From assembly GCF_900113335.1 (NCBI RefSeq), contig NZ_FOOX01000013.1, positions 1 through 64,000 of the forward strand: 64,000 nucleotides of DNA. The letters run 5' to 3'. Numbering within the stretch: position 1 is the stretch's first letter; each line of letters begins with the position of its first letter. The DNA is from Desulfotruncus arcticus DSM 17038. GTDB lineage: Bacteria; Bacillota; Desulfotomaculia; Desulfotomaculales; Desulfallaceae. Made by a program: the position numbers and the translations under genes. Positions 45,680 to 53,626 of this stretch are shown in pieces. The notes beneath the pieces were generated by a model. The model was given only the letters and a program-made list of their open reading frames with translations. It was not told the origin of the DNA and did no database searches.

Positions 45680-46154
45680 ATGATATATTACCAAGACATG
45701 GCGCTATCCCTGCTGGCAGGTATCATGGGACTGGTGTTTATCATCTGGTATTTTGCCACCAAGGGCTTTGCTCTTAATCTGGATATTGTCAACTTTATTT
45801 TCCTGTTCCTGGCCATCCTTTTCCACGGTAAGCCCAGGAATTTCTTAAATGCTCTGGGTGAGGCGGTGAAGGGAGCGGGGGGCATTATCCACCTTTTCGT
45901 CCCCTCCGGCGGAGGCCAGTGGGCGGTACAGGCGCCGGTAATGATTCCCGCCAGCCTCCAGTTGGGGGTGCCGGTGGCCAAAACCGCTATGGCGGTGGCC
46001 TGGGGCGACGCCTGGACGAATATGATTCAGCCATTCTGGGCTCTTGCCCGCCCTGGGTATTGCGGGGCTGGGATCCAGGGACATCATGGGCTATTGTATG
46101 GTGGCACTCCTTTTTAGCGGCATTGTGGTGTCATTGTGCCTGGTATTTATCTAA
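45680..46154 (+). pseudogene. atoE: Short-chain fatty acid transporter remnant (AtoE-like, C-terminal part, frameshifted)
   Basis: The encoded 'GGIIHLFVPSGGGQWAVQAP' followed by 'VAKTAMAVAWGDAWTNMIQP' is the hallmark of AtoE/SCFA transporters, but only the last third of such a protein (~440 aa) is present. At about 46040 the frame shifts. Afterwards the family sequence continues in another frame ('LGIAGLGSRDIMGYCMVALL') to a stop at 46152-46154. The in-frame product instead runs to 46117 with a random tail. With both the N-terminal loss and the frameshift this is a pseudogene. It abuts the gene at 44640, whose own end is duplicated elsewhere. Confidence 0.88.
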
Positions 46155-46162
46155 CTGATTTA

Positions 46163-46194
46163 AAGGGGAGGTTCCCCGCGGGGCCTCCCCTTAG
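46163..46194. terminator. Bidirectional terminator-like hairpin
   Basis: The stem aaggggagg / cctcccctt lies between the atoE remnant (+) and the MCP-like gene (-). Confidence 0.65.
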
Positions 46195-46225
46195 TAACTT
46201 GCTCCGGAAGTGTTTTCTTCACCCG

Positions 46226-47074
46226 TTACTGCATAGCTGCCAGTTTTCTGGAAAACTCATTCATGTCATCTGCCAGCCGGCCTAATTGGGAAACCGCGTA
46301 AGCCACCTGCTGCGCGGCGGAAACTTGTTTTTCCGTTAATTTATTGTTTTCTTCAATGCTATAAATGATACTTCCAACAGAATGCTCCAGGTTCTTCATA
46401 ATGGTGGCAATATTCTTCACGGATGTGGCGCTGTGCTCCGCCAGTTTTCTGACTTCTTCCGACACCACGCCGAAACCCCTGCCGAACTCTCCTGCCCGGG
46501 CCGCTTCAATCGCTGCGTTAATCCCAAGCAGCTTGGTTTGATCCGCCACCTTGCGCGTAAAATCCAATACTTCACCGGTATCATTTAAATGCTTTTTAAC
46601 TTCCGTAACCGAAGTATAAAGAGTCTCTCCGTATCTTTTAATGAAATCCGATACTTCGTTGATAATATCCGGCACCTGCTCAACCGCCGTACTTAATTGT
46701 CTTCCGATGCCGGCCAGTTCCTGTGCCTGGTCGTTGATTTCACTCAACATCCGGTCTTTTTGCTCGGCCAGAAACCACATTAATCGTGCAACCTTGGGCT
46801 CAACCAAAAGGCATTCCTTGGGCTTGTCTTCGATGATTTTGTCCCGGACTATCTCTGAGCCGGTAACATCGATAATGACTTCCAGGCCGGGCTGCTTCAG
46901 CAACTCAGTGAAATCAGTATAAACAGGTACTCCTATCTCACTGGCGAACTGCATACCCATAGCGTTTATATTCACATCTGCGATTCCCACCAACCGGACA
47001 TCTTGTATACTCTGAAACACTCTCAATATGGAGGCGCCGCCTTTGCCGCCACCCACGATCCCAACTGTAATCAT
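46226..47074 (-). CDS. Cytoplasmic Rossmann-domain/methyl-accepting chemotaxis fusion protein
   Basis: 282 aa without any membrane segment. Residues 1-~115 form a dinucleotide-binding Rossmann fold: 'MITVGIVGGGKGGASILRVF' (GxGGxG) and 'VRLVGIADVNINAMGMQFAS', as in Gfo/Idh/MocA or homoserine dehydrogenase N-termini. The C-terminal ~150 residues are an MCP signalling coiled coil whose tip reads 'GINAAIEAARAGEFGRGFGV' then 'VSEEVRKLAEHS', the CheA/CheW-binding consensus. The start is ATG 47074 after 'aaggtgg'. This combination implies a soluble receptor sensing NAD(P)(H) or a bound metabolite and signalling to chemotaxis proteins. No che genes are nearby. Confidence 0.88.
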   Translation of the reverse strand: MITVGIVGGGKGGASILRVFQSIQDVRLVGIADVNINAMGMQFASEIGVPVYTDFTELLKQPGLEVIIDVTGSEIVRDKIIEDKPKECLLVEPKVARLMWFLAEQKDRMLSEINDQAQELAGIGRQLSTAVEQVPDIINEVSDFIKRYGETLYTSVTEVKKHLNDTGEVLDFTRKVADQTKLLGINAAIEAARAGEFGRGFGVVSEEVRKLAEHSATSVKNIATIMKNLEHSVGSIIYSIEENNKLTEKQVSAAQQVAYAVSQLGRLADDMNEFSRKLAAMQ

Positions 47075-47645
47075 ATATACCACCTTGTAATAGGTTTAAT
47101 TTTCCTATTTCCGTTTTGGAAATTTATATTTTGCAATATTCTTGCCCGACATTAAAACTCCTTCTTTCATTCCGGCACAGAACTGCCATTGCCTGAAGTT
47201 TTCGCTTATTTATTCGCAGCTAGGTCTCAAGCCGGGGTGGTCCATTTTAGTACATTGTTCTGTTTTGTAACAGGTCACAAGAAAATGTTGTACCTCCTCT
47301 TTAGGGAATAGCTTTGGGGTCGGAGGAATGTCCCCAATAACTCCGTTAAAGTGGTGTCTGGTATGATAACGAGTGGGGTTATTCCAATTGCGTACTGGAT
47401 TTGACCCTGGTGGTTGCCGAAAAGGGGCTGTAACGAAAATTTTACCTAAAATTGTGTTGTTATGGAGTTTCCTAATATAATTGACATACTATTGCTAGTA
47501 AGGTAGCATAAAGTAAGTAGGACGGCAGAACGGCACGGATTTGGCAATAATTACGATATTTGACCATATTAGGTGTTTAATTAACTCATCATAAAAAGTG
47601 CTGTGCCGTCTATAAATATTTTTAAATTTATAGGAGGTGCGGTTT
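47075..47645. other. Intergenic region with partial GGGGACA repeat and hairpin
   Basis: About 570 bases between the MCP fusion (-) and the ABC operon (+). It contains a partial GGGGACA-type repeat ('ggggtcggaggaatgtcccc', 47316-47335) and possible pairing of 'gacggcagaacggcac' (~47521) with 'gtgctgtgccgtc' (~47599-47611) in the operon leader. No gene was recognised and no T-box motif was found. Confidence 0.5.
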
Positions 47646-48647
47646 TTGAAAAAGTTTTGGGGCGGCCTGTTGATTCTGTGTATGTTTTTAGCCCTTGCGG
47701 GCTGCGGAAGCGGGCAAAGCAATGAGAGTACGGAACAGAGTCAGGGTGAAAGCAAGCAGGTGCAGCTGGGAATTATTCAAATAGTTGAGCATCCGGCGTT
47801 GGACGCAGCCAGGCAGGGTTTTTTGGATACACTGGCCAAGAACGGTTATGAGGAAGGTAACAATATTGTAGTTGATTATCAAAATGCCCAGGGCGATCAG
47901 CCTACCCTGCAATCTATCGCCGGCAAGTTTGTCCAGGATAAAAAAGATCTGGTGCTGGCCATAGCCACACCTTCAGCCATGGCCATGGCACAAGAAACCA
48001 AGGATATACCCATATTGATTACGGCCGTTACCGACCCGGTGGAGGCCAAGCTTGTAAACAGTCTGGATAAACCGGAGACCAATGTTACCGGAACTACCGA
48101 CATGAATCCGGTGGACAAACAGCTTGAACTGGTTAAAGATTTAGTGCCGGATGCCAAAAATGTTGGTATTATTTACAATTCCAGTGAAATAAATTCTCAG
48201 GTGCAGGTAAACATCGCCCGCGAGGTGGCGCCTGAATTAGGCCTGGCCTTGCAGGAGGCAACTGTTACCGCCAGCAACGAGGTGATGCAGGCGGCCCAAT
48301 CGTTGGTTGGAAAAGTGGACGCTATTTACCTGCCCACAGATAATATGGTTATTTCGTCTTTACCCGCTGTGCTTCAGGTGGCGGAAGAAAATAAAATTCC
48401 GGTTATCGCCGGTGAAAGTAATTCAGTTGAAGAGGGAGCGTTGGCTACAGTTGGTATAGATTACTACAAGCTGGGCGAACAAACCGGAGAAATTGCTTTA
48501 AGAGTTTTACAGGGTGAAAAACCTCAGGATATGGCGGTGGAATCACAAAAGGACAAAAATATAGTAATTAATTTAAAGGCTGCTGAAAGAATGGGAGTTA
48601 CTGTTTCAGAAGATTTCAAAGCAAAAGCTTCTCGCGTTATAGAATAA
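47646..48647 (+). CDS. ABC transporter substrate-binding lipoprotein (ABC_sub_bind/TrpX type)
   Basis: 333 aa from TTG 47646, 8 bases after 'ggagg' (a GTG at 47637 overlaps the ribosome-binding site). The signal peptide ends in the lipobox 'LALAGC' (Cys near residue 19), so it is anchored outside the membrane. 'LGIIQIVEHPALDAARQGFL', 'ITAVTDPVEAKLV', 'NVGIIYNSSEINSQVQ' and 'ATVGIDYYKLGEQTG' are typical of the PF04392-type family, whose members include tryptophan/aromatic amino-acid and other small-molecule receptors. It is first in a three-gene operon with permease and ATPase. The substrate is uncertain. No T-box precedes it. Confidence 0.9.
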   Translation: MKKFWGGLLILCMFLALAGCGSGQSNESTEQSQGESKQVQLGIIQIVEHPALDAARQGFLDTLAKNGYEEGNNIVVDYQNAQGDQPTLQSIAGKFVQDKKDLVLAIATPSAMAMAQETKDIPILITAVTDPVEAKLVNSLDKPETNVTGTTDMNPVDKQLELVKDLVPDAKNVGIIYNSSEINSQVQVNIAREVAPELGLALQEATVTASNEVMQAAQSLVGKVDAIYLPTDNMVISSLPAVLQVAEENKIPVIAGESNSVEEGALATVGIDYYKLGEQTGEIALRVLQGEKPQDMAVESQKDKNIVINLKAAERMGVTVSEDFKAKASRVIE

Positions 48648-48668
48648 AAGTTTTATTCGGAGGATAGT

Positions 48669-49580
48669 ATGGCGGCATTTTTAGTAGGGCCTCTTGAATT
48701 AGGCTTGCTGTGGGGCGTTATGGTTTTAGGGGTATACCTGACCTTTCGCATACTGGATTTTCCGGATCTGACCGTTGATGGCAGCTTTACCCTGGGGGCG
48801 GCGGTGGCTGCTCATATGATCATTACCGGTTACGATCCCTGGCTGGGTACCCTGCTGGCTATATTATGCGGTGCGATAGCAGGCTCAGTTACCGGCTTTT
48901 TGCATACCCAGCTTAAAATTACACCTTTGCTGGCGGGAATACTCTCCATGATTGCCCTGTACTCCGTGAATCTGAGGATTATGGGCAAATCCATGATTTC
49001 CCTGCTAAGAATGGATACCATTTTCACCAATATTGTTGATTTGGGGGTAAGCAAGCAATTAAGCGTGCTGATTTTAGGTTTGGCGGCCGTGATAGTTGTA
49101 ATTTTTTTGTTGTATCTGTTTTTGGAAACGGAATTGGGACTGGCCTTGCGTGCCACCGGGGATAACGAGCAGATGATTCGCAGCCTTGGTGTGAACACCA
49201 ATACCATGAAAGTTATCGGACTTAGTTTAAGCAACGCCCTGATTGCCTTTTCCGGGGCCATGATTGCGCAAAAACAAGGATTTGCAGATGTAGGTATGGG
49301 TATAGGAATGATTATTGTAGGTTTGGCTTCGGTAATTATCGGTGAAGTATTAATTGGGAACAATACTTTGCTCAAGTGCCTGACAGCCGTGGTTATAGGT
49401 TCCATTGTTTACAGGTTGGTTATTGCCGTAGTTCTGCAGTTGGGATTGGCCCCGACAGATCTTAAGCTCTTTACAGCAGTGCTGGTGGCGTTAGCGTTAT
49501 CGTCACCCGTATTGAAATCATTAATTGCCGGCAGTACCGGTGTCGCACGGGGAAAAGGTGAAAAAAATGCTGGTTGTTGA
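48669..49580 (+). CDS. ABC transporter permease
   Basis: 303 aa with about eight or nine hydrophobic segments, of the branched-chain amino-acid permease-like (BPD_transp_2) superfamily. 'FRILDFPDLTVDGSFTLGAA' at the N-terminus and 'ALRATGDNEQMIRSLGVNTN' (the cytoplasmic coupling loop) are characteristic of the permease paired with PF04392 receptors. ATG 48669 follows 'cggagga'. It overlaps the ATPase gene by 14 bases. A single permease gene implies a homodimer. Confidence 0.92.
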   Translation: MAAFLVGPLELGLLWGVMVLGVYLTFRILDFPDLTVDGSFTLGAAVAAHMIITGYDPWLGTLLAILCGAIAGSVTGFLHTQLKITPLLAGILSMIALYSVNLRIMGKSMISLLRMDTIFTNIVDLGVSKQLSVLILGLAAVIVVIFLLYLFLETELGLALRATGDNEQMIRSLGVNTNTMKVIGLSLSNALIAFSGAMIAQKQGFADVGMGIGMIIVGLASVIIGEVLIGNNTLLKCLTAVVIGSIVYRLVIAVVLQLGLAPTDLKLFTAVLVALALSSPVLKSLIAGSTGVARGKGEKNAGC

Positions 49581-50361
49581 ATCCATTAGTAAAACATTCA
49601 ACCCGGGAGGGGTAAACGAGCGGATAGCTTTACAGGAGATATCCCTGCATTTGAAGCCCGGTGAAGTCGTAACCATCATTGGGGGCAACGGGGCCGGCAA
49701 ATCTACACTGCTTAACGCTGTAGCCGGAGTGGTGCCTGTCGACCGGGGCCGGATTATCCTGGACGGCCAAGAGATCCACTGCCAAAGGGAACACATCCGG
49801 GCGGGATGTATAGGCCGTGTATTTCAGGACCCGATGATGGGAACTGCCGCGTCTATGACCATAGAAGAAAATCTTTCTCTGGCCATGCGCAGGGGAAAAC
49901 CCAAAAAACTGCGGCGGGGGGTCACCCGTAAAGAGCGTCAGCATTTTAAAGATCGTTTGGAACTATTGGACCTCGGGCTGGAAGACAGGTTGACAACCAA
50001 GGTGGGATTATTATCAGGAGGACAGCGTCAGGCTCTGACGCTGCTTATGGCCACTATTGCCATGCCGCGCCTGCTGTTGCTTGACGAGCATACAGCCGCC
50101 CTGGACCCCAAAACAGCTGAAAAAGTGCTGCAGCTTTCGAGGACAATTGTGGAAGAAAACAAGCTCACAACGATGATGGTAACCCACAATATGGAACAGG
50201 CGCTTTCCTTTGGTGACCGGACGTTAATGCTGCATGACGGTAAAATTTTGCTGGATCTGGGCGGAAGCCGGAGGAAAAAGACCACAGTGTCCGATTTGCT
50301 GGCTATGTTTGAAAAAGCCAGCGGCAAAGTACTTGGCAATGACCGCATGCTGTTAAATTAA
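49567..50361 (+). CDS. ABC transporter ATP-binding protein
   Basis: 264 aa from ATG 49567 ('MLVVESISKTF'), after 'aaaaggtg'. Walker A is 'GGNGAGKST', the signature 'LLSGGQRQALTL', Walker B 'LLLLDEHTAALD', and the H-loop 'MVTHNMEQALSF'. It energises import by the permease and lipoprotein encoded just before; the 14-base overlap with the permease gene indicates translational coupling. A terminator follows at 50388. Confidence 0.94.
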   Translation: MLVVESISKTFNPGGVNERIALQEISLHLKPGEVVTIIGGNGAGKSTLLNAVAGVVPVDRGRIILDGQEIHCQREHIRAGCIGRVFQDPMMGTAASMTIEENLSLAMRRGKPKKLRRGVTRKERQHFKDRLELLDLGLEDRLTTKVGLLSGGQRQALTLLMATIAMPRLLLLDEHTAALDPKTAEKVLQLSRTIVEENKLTTMMVTHNMEQALSFGDRTLMLHDGKILLDLGGSRRKKTTVSDLLAMFEKASGKVLGNDRMLLN

Positions 50362-50387
50362 TCCAGTGATCAATTAGATCAATTGCC

Positions 50388-50428
50388 ACAGCCTAAACCT
50401 TTGTTATAAGGGGTTTAGGCTGTTTAAT
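50388..50428 (+). terminator. Terminator of the ABC operon
   Basis: The stem acagcctaaacc / ggtttaggctgt is followed by ttaatctt. Confidence 0.8.
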
Positions 50429-50429
50429 C

Positions 50430-50542
50430 TTGAGCAGTGAACTCGTTTAGCTAAAGCTAAACATCGGGGCTTCAGATGGGGATTCTACCCCGCCTGAAGT
50501 AAAAATAGGAACTCCTACTTATAGAAGTGGGAGTCTTGGAAT
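50430..50542 (-). repeat. Divergent member of the structured repeat family, copy B
   Basis: Read on the minus strand it has the same order as copies A, C and E: a hairpin (gactcccacttctata / gtaggagtt), a spacer, then a hairpin (acttcaggcgggg / ccccatctgaag), plus an extra small hairpin (gtttagctttagctaaac). The sequence is diverged but the layout is conserved. It lies between the ABC operon and the MOSC-ankyrin gene. It resembles ends of IS200/IS605-type insertion sequences. Confidence 0.6.
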
Positions 50543-50582
50543 TAGATAAAAACAGGGCCTTACTTTGGGTAAGGCGATTAAC

Positions 50583-51386
50583 TCAACTATTTTCTTGGCG
50601 TTTCTTTTCCAAAATCTGTATGACGGCTTCATGGTTTCCTTCCCGGGCCAGGGATAACGCTGTCAGCCCGCTTTCGCTCCGCATATCGGGATCGCTGCCG
50701 GCAGCGAGCAGCATCTTGACAGTCAGTGCGTGTCCCATGTATGCGGCGATCATCAGCGCCGTTATACCATCATGGCTGCTGGCATTTAAGCCGGCGCCTT
50801 TGTCCAGCAGCATCCGTACTACATCCGCATGGCCGTTCCTGGCTGCCAGCATTAGGGCCGTTGCTCCATACATGTCTGTGGCATTGGGGTCCATTTTTTC
50901 ATTTAGAAATACCTGTACCATGGTGTTGATCCCTTCCTGGCAGCACTTCAAAAAATCTTCTTTATTAAATTTATATGTCAGAACAGTATCTCCCATATTT
51001 ACCAGGCCACCTTGAACCACCCGCCCAAAGCGGCCTTCGCGGCTGACGATGTAAGGGCGCCCGTGCTCCTTAAATTCGTCCTTGCCCAGATGTAAAATTT
51101 TAATTACAGCCTCACCAATGCTGACAAAATTCCCAACGGCCAGTTCAGACAATTCAACGCCGGCAATAGTTAAATTTTCAGTATAGCCACCGCTTAATAC
51201 CTCTTCTTTTTTTTCCGGAGGCACTTTTTCCAGGCACTCAACCGGAAAAATGCTCACCTGTCTGTCCCAGTCGCCACCATGGGCGTCCCCCTTCAGACCC
51301 CACCCTTCAACAATTTCAACTTGTTCAACACTGGTTTTGGCAATTCCTTTAACCTTACTTACATTTATAGCAAGAACTTTTCCCAT
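50583..51386 (-). CDS. MOSC domain-ankyrin repeat fusion protein
   Basis: 267 aa. Residues 1-~145 form a MOSC domain ('KVKGIAKTSVEQVEIVEGWG', 'LKGDAHGGDWDRQVSIF', 'GGYTENLTIAGVELSELAVG', 'SREGRFGRVVQGG'), the fold of molybdenum-cofactor sulfurase C-termini. The rest holds three ankyrin repeats ('YGATALMLAARNGHADVVRM', 'DGITALMIAAYMGHALTVKM', 'SGLTALSLAREGNHEAVIQI'). The cysteines normally found in the 'IGKECH..C' segment are replaced here ('LGKDEFKEHGRPY'), so sulfur-carrier chemistry is doubtful. The ankyrin part suggests binding of a protein partner. Single gene on the minus strand between two structured repeats. Confidence 0.85.
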   Translation of the reverse strand: MGKVLAINVSKVKGIAKTSVEQVEIVEGWGLKGDAHGGDWDRQVSIFPVECLEKVPPEKKEEVLSGGYTENLTIAGVELSELAVGNFVSIGEAVIKILHLGKDEFKEHGRPYIVSREGRFGRVVQGGLVNMGDTVLTYKFNKEDFLKCCQEGINTMVQVFLNEKMDPNATDMYGATALMLAARNGHADVVRMLLDKGAGLNASSHDGITALMIAAYMGHALTVKMLLAAGSDPDMRSESGLTALSLAREGNHEAVIQILEKKRQENS

Positions 51387-51488
51387 TACAATTCCTTTCG
51401 TATTGATAATTTATTTCTAAAGTTTTTTCGAACAGTTGCCCACATTGTACACCCGATAAATTTTTACTGTCAATTCAAAAAAAGTTTT

Positions 51489-51606
51489 ATCTCGTTAACC
51501 GCCGCTAAGACTCCCGCCTCTGTAGGCGGGAGTTAAGCGGCGATAAACTCGAAATAAGTGCGACTAAGGTTCAGGTGTAAAACCCCACCTGAACCAAGTC
51601 TTCTTT
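51489..51606 (+). repeat. Structured intergenic repeat, copy C
   Basis: The same element as copy A with nearly identical flanks. The second hairpin is shortened on its left arm (caggtgtaaaaccccacctg), which still pairs partly. It lies 40 bases before the DUF134 promoter, in the same orientation as that gene. Confidence 0.88.
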
Positions 51607-51645
51607 ACCATACGCTAATAAATTTAAAAAATTATTTAAAGTTAC

Positions 51646-51674
51646 TTGACATATGTTCAAAATAACCATAGAAT
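51646..51674 (+). promoter_or_regulatory. Promoter of the DUF134-NifX operon
   Basis: TTGACA (51646-51651), a 17-base spacer and TAGAAT (51669-51674), about 60 bases before the DUF134 start. Confidence 0.7.
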
Positions 51675-51732
51675 AATGTTAAATTAAGTTATGGGTATAT
51701 ATTTAAAACATTGGAAGGGGGATAGTTGGACT

Positions 51733-52158
51733 GTGCCACGTCCACGTAAAAGAAGGCGAGTAGGCTTATTGCCAAGGGTAACTAATTTTCAGCCGGTTGG
51801 CCTTGGTGAACAGGCGCAAGTAGAGTTAATTACTTTTGATGAAATCGAAGCCTTGCGGCTAAAAGACCTTGATGGATTGGACCAGGATGCCTGTGCTGTA
51901 GAAATGGGCGTTGCGCAGAGTACATTTCAAAGGATCTTAACCTCAGCCAGACGGAAATTAAGTCGCGCTATTTTGGAAGGTAAGGCTATTCATATTGAAG
52001 GCGGAGATTACCATCTTGTCCCACACCAAGTGGAATGTAATGATTGCGGATTTGGTTGGCTGAATGACAGCCGGCTTGACCCGGGGAATCAGTACAATTG
52101 TCCCAGGTGCGGCGGGAAAGGACGAAGAGGTCGAAAAAGAGGAAATTGGGAGGAATAA
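51733..52158 (+). CDS. DUF134 helix-turn-helix protein
   Basis: 141 aa from GTG 51733 ('VPRPRKRRRVG', the family's usual start). The N-terminal part has 'ELITFDEIEALRLKDLDGLD', then 'QDACAVEMGVAQSTFQRILT', a sigma-70 region-4-like helix-turn-helix. The C-terminus adds a zinc-ribbon-like 'CNDCGFGW' ... 'CPRCGGKG'. DUF134 proteins are small probable regulators commonly next to NifX/NifB-like proteins, as here (3 bases to the next start). They likely regulate this metal/cofactor-related set. Followed by the NifX-like and DUF5320 genes in one operon. Confidence 0.88.
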   Translation: MPRPRKRRRVGLLPRVTNFQPVGLGEQAQVELITFDEIEALRLKDLDGLDQDACAVEMGVAQSTFQRILTSARRKLSRAILEGKAIHIEGGDYHLVPHQVECNDCGFGWLNDSRLDPGNQYNCPRCGGKGRRGRKRGNWEE

Positions 52159-52161
52159 AAG

Positions 52162-52527
52162 ATGAAAGTTGCCATCGCTGTTGATGAAGGCTCTGTGGCC
52201 CAACATTTTGGTAAATGTCAGGAATATGCTATCTTTGACGTTTTAGAAGGACGGATTGCAAACCTTAAATATGTTGCCAACCCGGGGCACAAGCCTGGTT
52301 TTTTACCACCATACCTAAAGGGTTTAAATGTGGATTGCATAATTGCAGGCGGTATGGGTCAAAAAGCCCTGACCTTGTTTGCGGAGAACAATATCACGCC
52401 TATCTTAGGGGTATCCGGGCAGGTTAACCAGGTTATCGATGATTTTGTGCAGGGCAAGATTGAATCGGGAGTAAGTCTATGTACTCATCCCGACGGCCAG
52501 CATGATGGTTGTGACGGACACTGCTAA
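52162..52527 (+). CDS. NifX/NifB-family dinitrogenase cofactor-binding-like protein
   Basis: 121 aa single-domain protein of the NifX/NafY fold. 'MKVAIAVDEGSVAQHFGKCQ', 'VDCIIAGGMGQKALTLFAEN' and 'PILGVSGQVNQVIDDFVQGK' are typical. The C-terminal tail is His/Cys-rich ('CTHPDGQHDGCDGHC'), suggesting metal binding. Such stand-alone proteins are widespread in anaerobes without nitrogenase and are thought to handle Fe-S or metal clusters. It starts 3 bases after the DUF134 stop and is co-transcribed with the DUF5320 gene. Confidence 0.92.
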   Translation: MKVAIAVDEGSVAQHFGKCQEYAIFDVLEGRIANLKYVANPGHKPGFLPPYLKGLNVDCIIAGGMGQKALTLFAENNITPILGVSGQVNQVIDDFVQGKIESGVSLCTHPDGQHDGCDGHC

Positions 52528-52555
52528 TCGTTAAATATGGGGGGAGGTGAATCCT

Positions 52556-52879
52556 ATGCCAAGAGGAAATGGTTTCAGAGGAGCAGGTATGTGGAGTAAT
52601 GGCTATGGTTATGCCAATAGCTATGGCTATGGTTATGGCTGCGGACCCGGAGGTAATTTCGGACCCAATTGCCGTATGTATCCATCTCTGCCTCGCCGCT
52701 GGTGGGCAACCGGCGAATACCAGGGGCCGCAAAATACTTTATATCCACCGCAATTTGCCGGAATTACCTCAGAAAATGAATTATTGCAAGCCCAGGCTCA
52801 ATTTTTAAAAAAACAGCTGGGTGAAATTGAAAAACGCCTGGAAGCAATGGGGAAGAAGGTAGTCAACAGTAAGGAATGA
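52556..52879 (+). CDS. DUF5320-like Gly/Tyr-rich protein
   Basis: 107 aa from ATG 52556 with 'ggggagg' 9 bases upstream. The N-terminus is Gly/Tyr/Asn-rich ('NGYGYANSYGYGYGCGPGG'). The C-terminus is a short coiled coil ('ENELLQAQAQFLKKQLGEIE') with a basic end. This layout is that of the DUF5320 family, repeatedly found beside DUF134 and NifX-like genes. Function unknown; perhaps an accessory metal-binding or oligomerising protein. A strong hairpin terminator follows at 52913. Confidence 0.8.
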   Translation: MPRGNGFRGAGMWSNGYGYANSYGYGYGCGPGGNFGPNCRMYPSLPRRWWATGEYQGPQNTLYPPQFAGITSENELLQAQAQFLKKQLGEIEKRLEAMGKKVVNSKE

Positions 52880-52912
52880 ATACGGCTTAGCAGCTTATAA
52901 AAAACCAATATT

Positions 52913-52960
52913 CATTAAACAAGTCGCCCAATAAAAACGGCGGCTTGTTTAATGTTGCAT
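52913..52960 (+). terminator. Terminator of the DUF134-NifX-DUF5320 operon
   Basis: A perfect 16-bp stem (cattaaacaagtcgcc / ggcggcttgtttaatg). Confidence 0.85.
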
Positions 52961-53053
52961 TTTATCTGCAAAACCTAAACCAATGATAAATAATGATTAG
53001 ATTACAAAATTTATGATGATAAATTAATAATTATTGCAGAGGAGAAGATGTTG

Positions 53054-53530
53054 ATGAGCACATTGGAGTATAACGAGTTAACCATGGAGCATTTTGAAAA
53101 CCCTCGTAATGTCGGGGTGGTTAAGGATGGAAACGGGTATGGTAAGATTGGTGAGCCAGGGTGTGGCGATATATGTGAAATCACCGTGCGCATTGAAAAT
53201 AACATCATCGAAGATATAAAATTTAGAGTTTACGGGTGTGCCGGCGCCATAGCAACCTCCAGTGTGGTTACCGAAATAGCCAAAGGGAAAAGCATGGATT
53301 TGGCGTTACAATTGAACGATGATGATGTTGTGGATTACCTTGGCGGGCTGCCGGAAGGGAAAAAGCATTGTTCATTACTGGCTATCAAGGCAATGCAGCA
53401 AGCAATTTACGACTATTTGTTAAACAAGCGTTTGGCACAAGAAGGTCAGATAAGCACAAGAACTCAATTTGACCGGTTGGCTGAAGAAACGCTGCAAGAA
53501 ATTCTACGTAGGGCGCAAAGTAAGGAGTAA
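53054..53530 (+). CDS. IscU/NifU-type iron-sulfur scaffold protein
   Basis: 158 aa from ATG 53054 ('MSTLEYNELTMEHFENPRNV'); ATG 53048 is too close to 'gaggaga'. The scaffold ligands are visible: Cys in 'GEPGCGDICEITV', Cys in 'YGCAGAIATSSVVTE', and Cys in 'KKHCSLLAIKAM'. It assembles and transfers [Fe-S] clusters. It has a short helical C-terminal extension. No iscS lies alongside. Separated from the next operon by a promoter at 53537. Confidence 0.9.
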   Translation: MSTLEYNELTMEHFENPRNVGVVKDGNGYGKIGEPGCGDICEITVRIENNIIEDIKFRVYGCAGAIATSSVVTEIAKGKSMDLALQLNDDDVVDYLGGLPEGKKHCSLLAIKAMQQAIYDYLLNKRLAQEGQISTRTQFDRLAEETLQEILRRAQSKE

Positions 53531-53536
53531 AATTAA

Positions 53537-53565
53537 TTGACATTATTTCATAATAGTTTTAAACT
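53537..53565 (+). promoter_or_regulatory. Promoter of the Mg-chelatase-like operon
   Basis: TTGACA (53537-53542), a 17-base spacer and TAAACT (53560-53565), about 60 bases before the start at 53627. Confidence 0.65.
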
Positions 53566-53626
53566 ATCGTAAAATAATAACCAAATTAAGGATAGCGTTG
53601 GCGAGACGCCTAACCGGAGGTTGTTC

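Noticed and set aside
47075-47645. T-box or riboswitch before the TrpX-like ABC operon
   Set aside because: No 'GGTGGNACCGCG' core or other known aptamer motif was found; only a weak possible stem.
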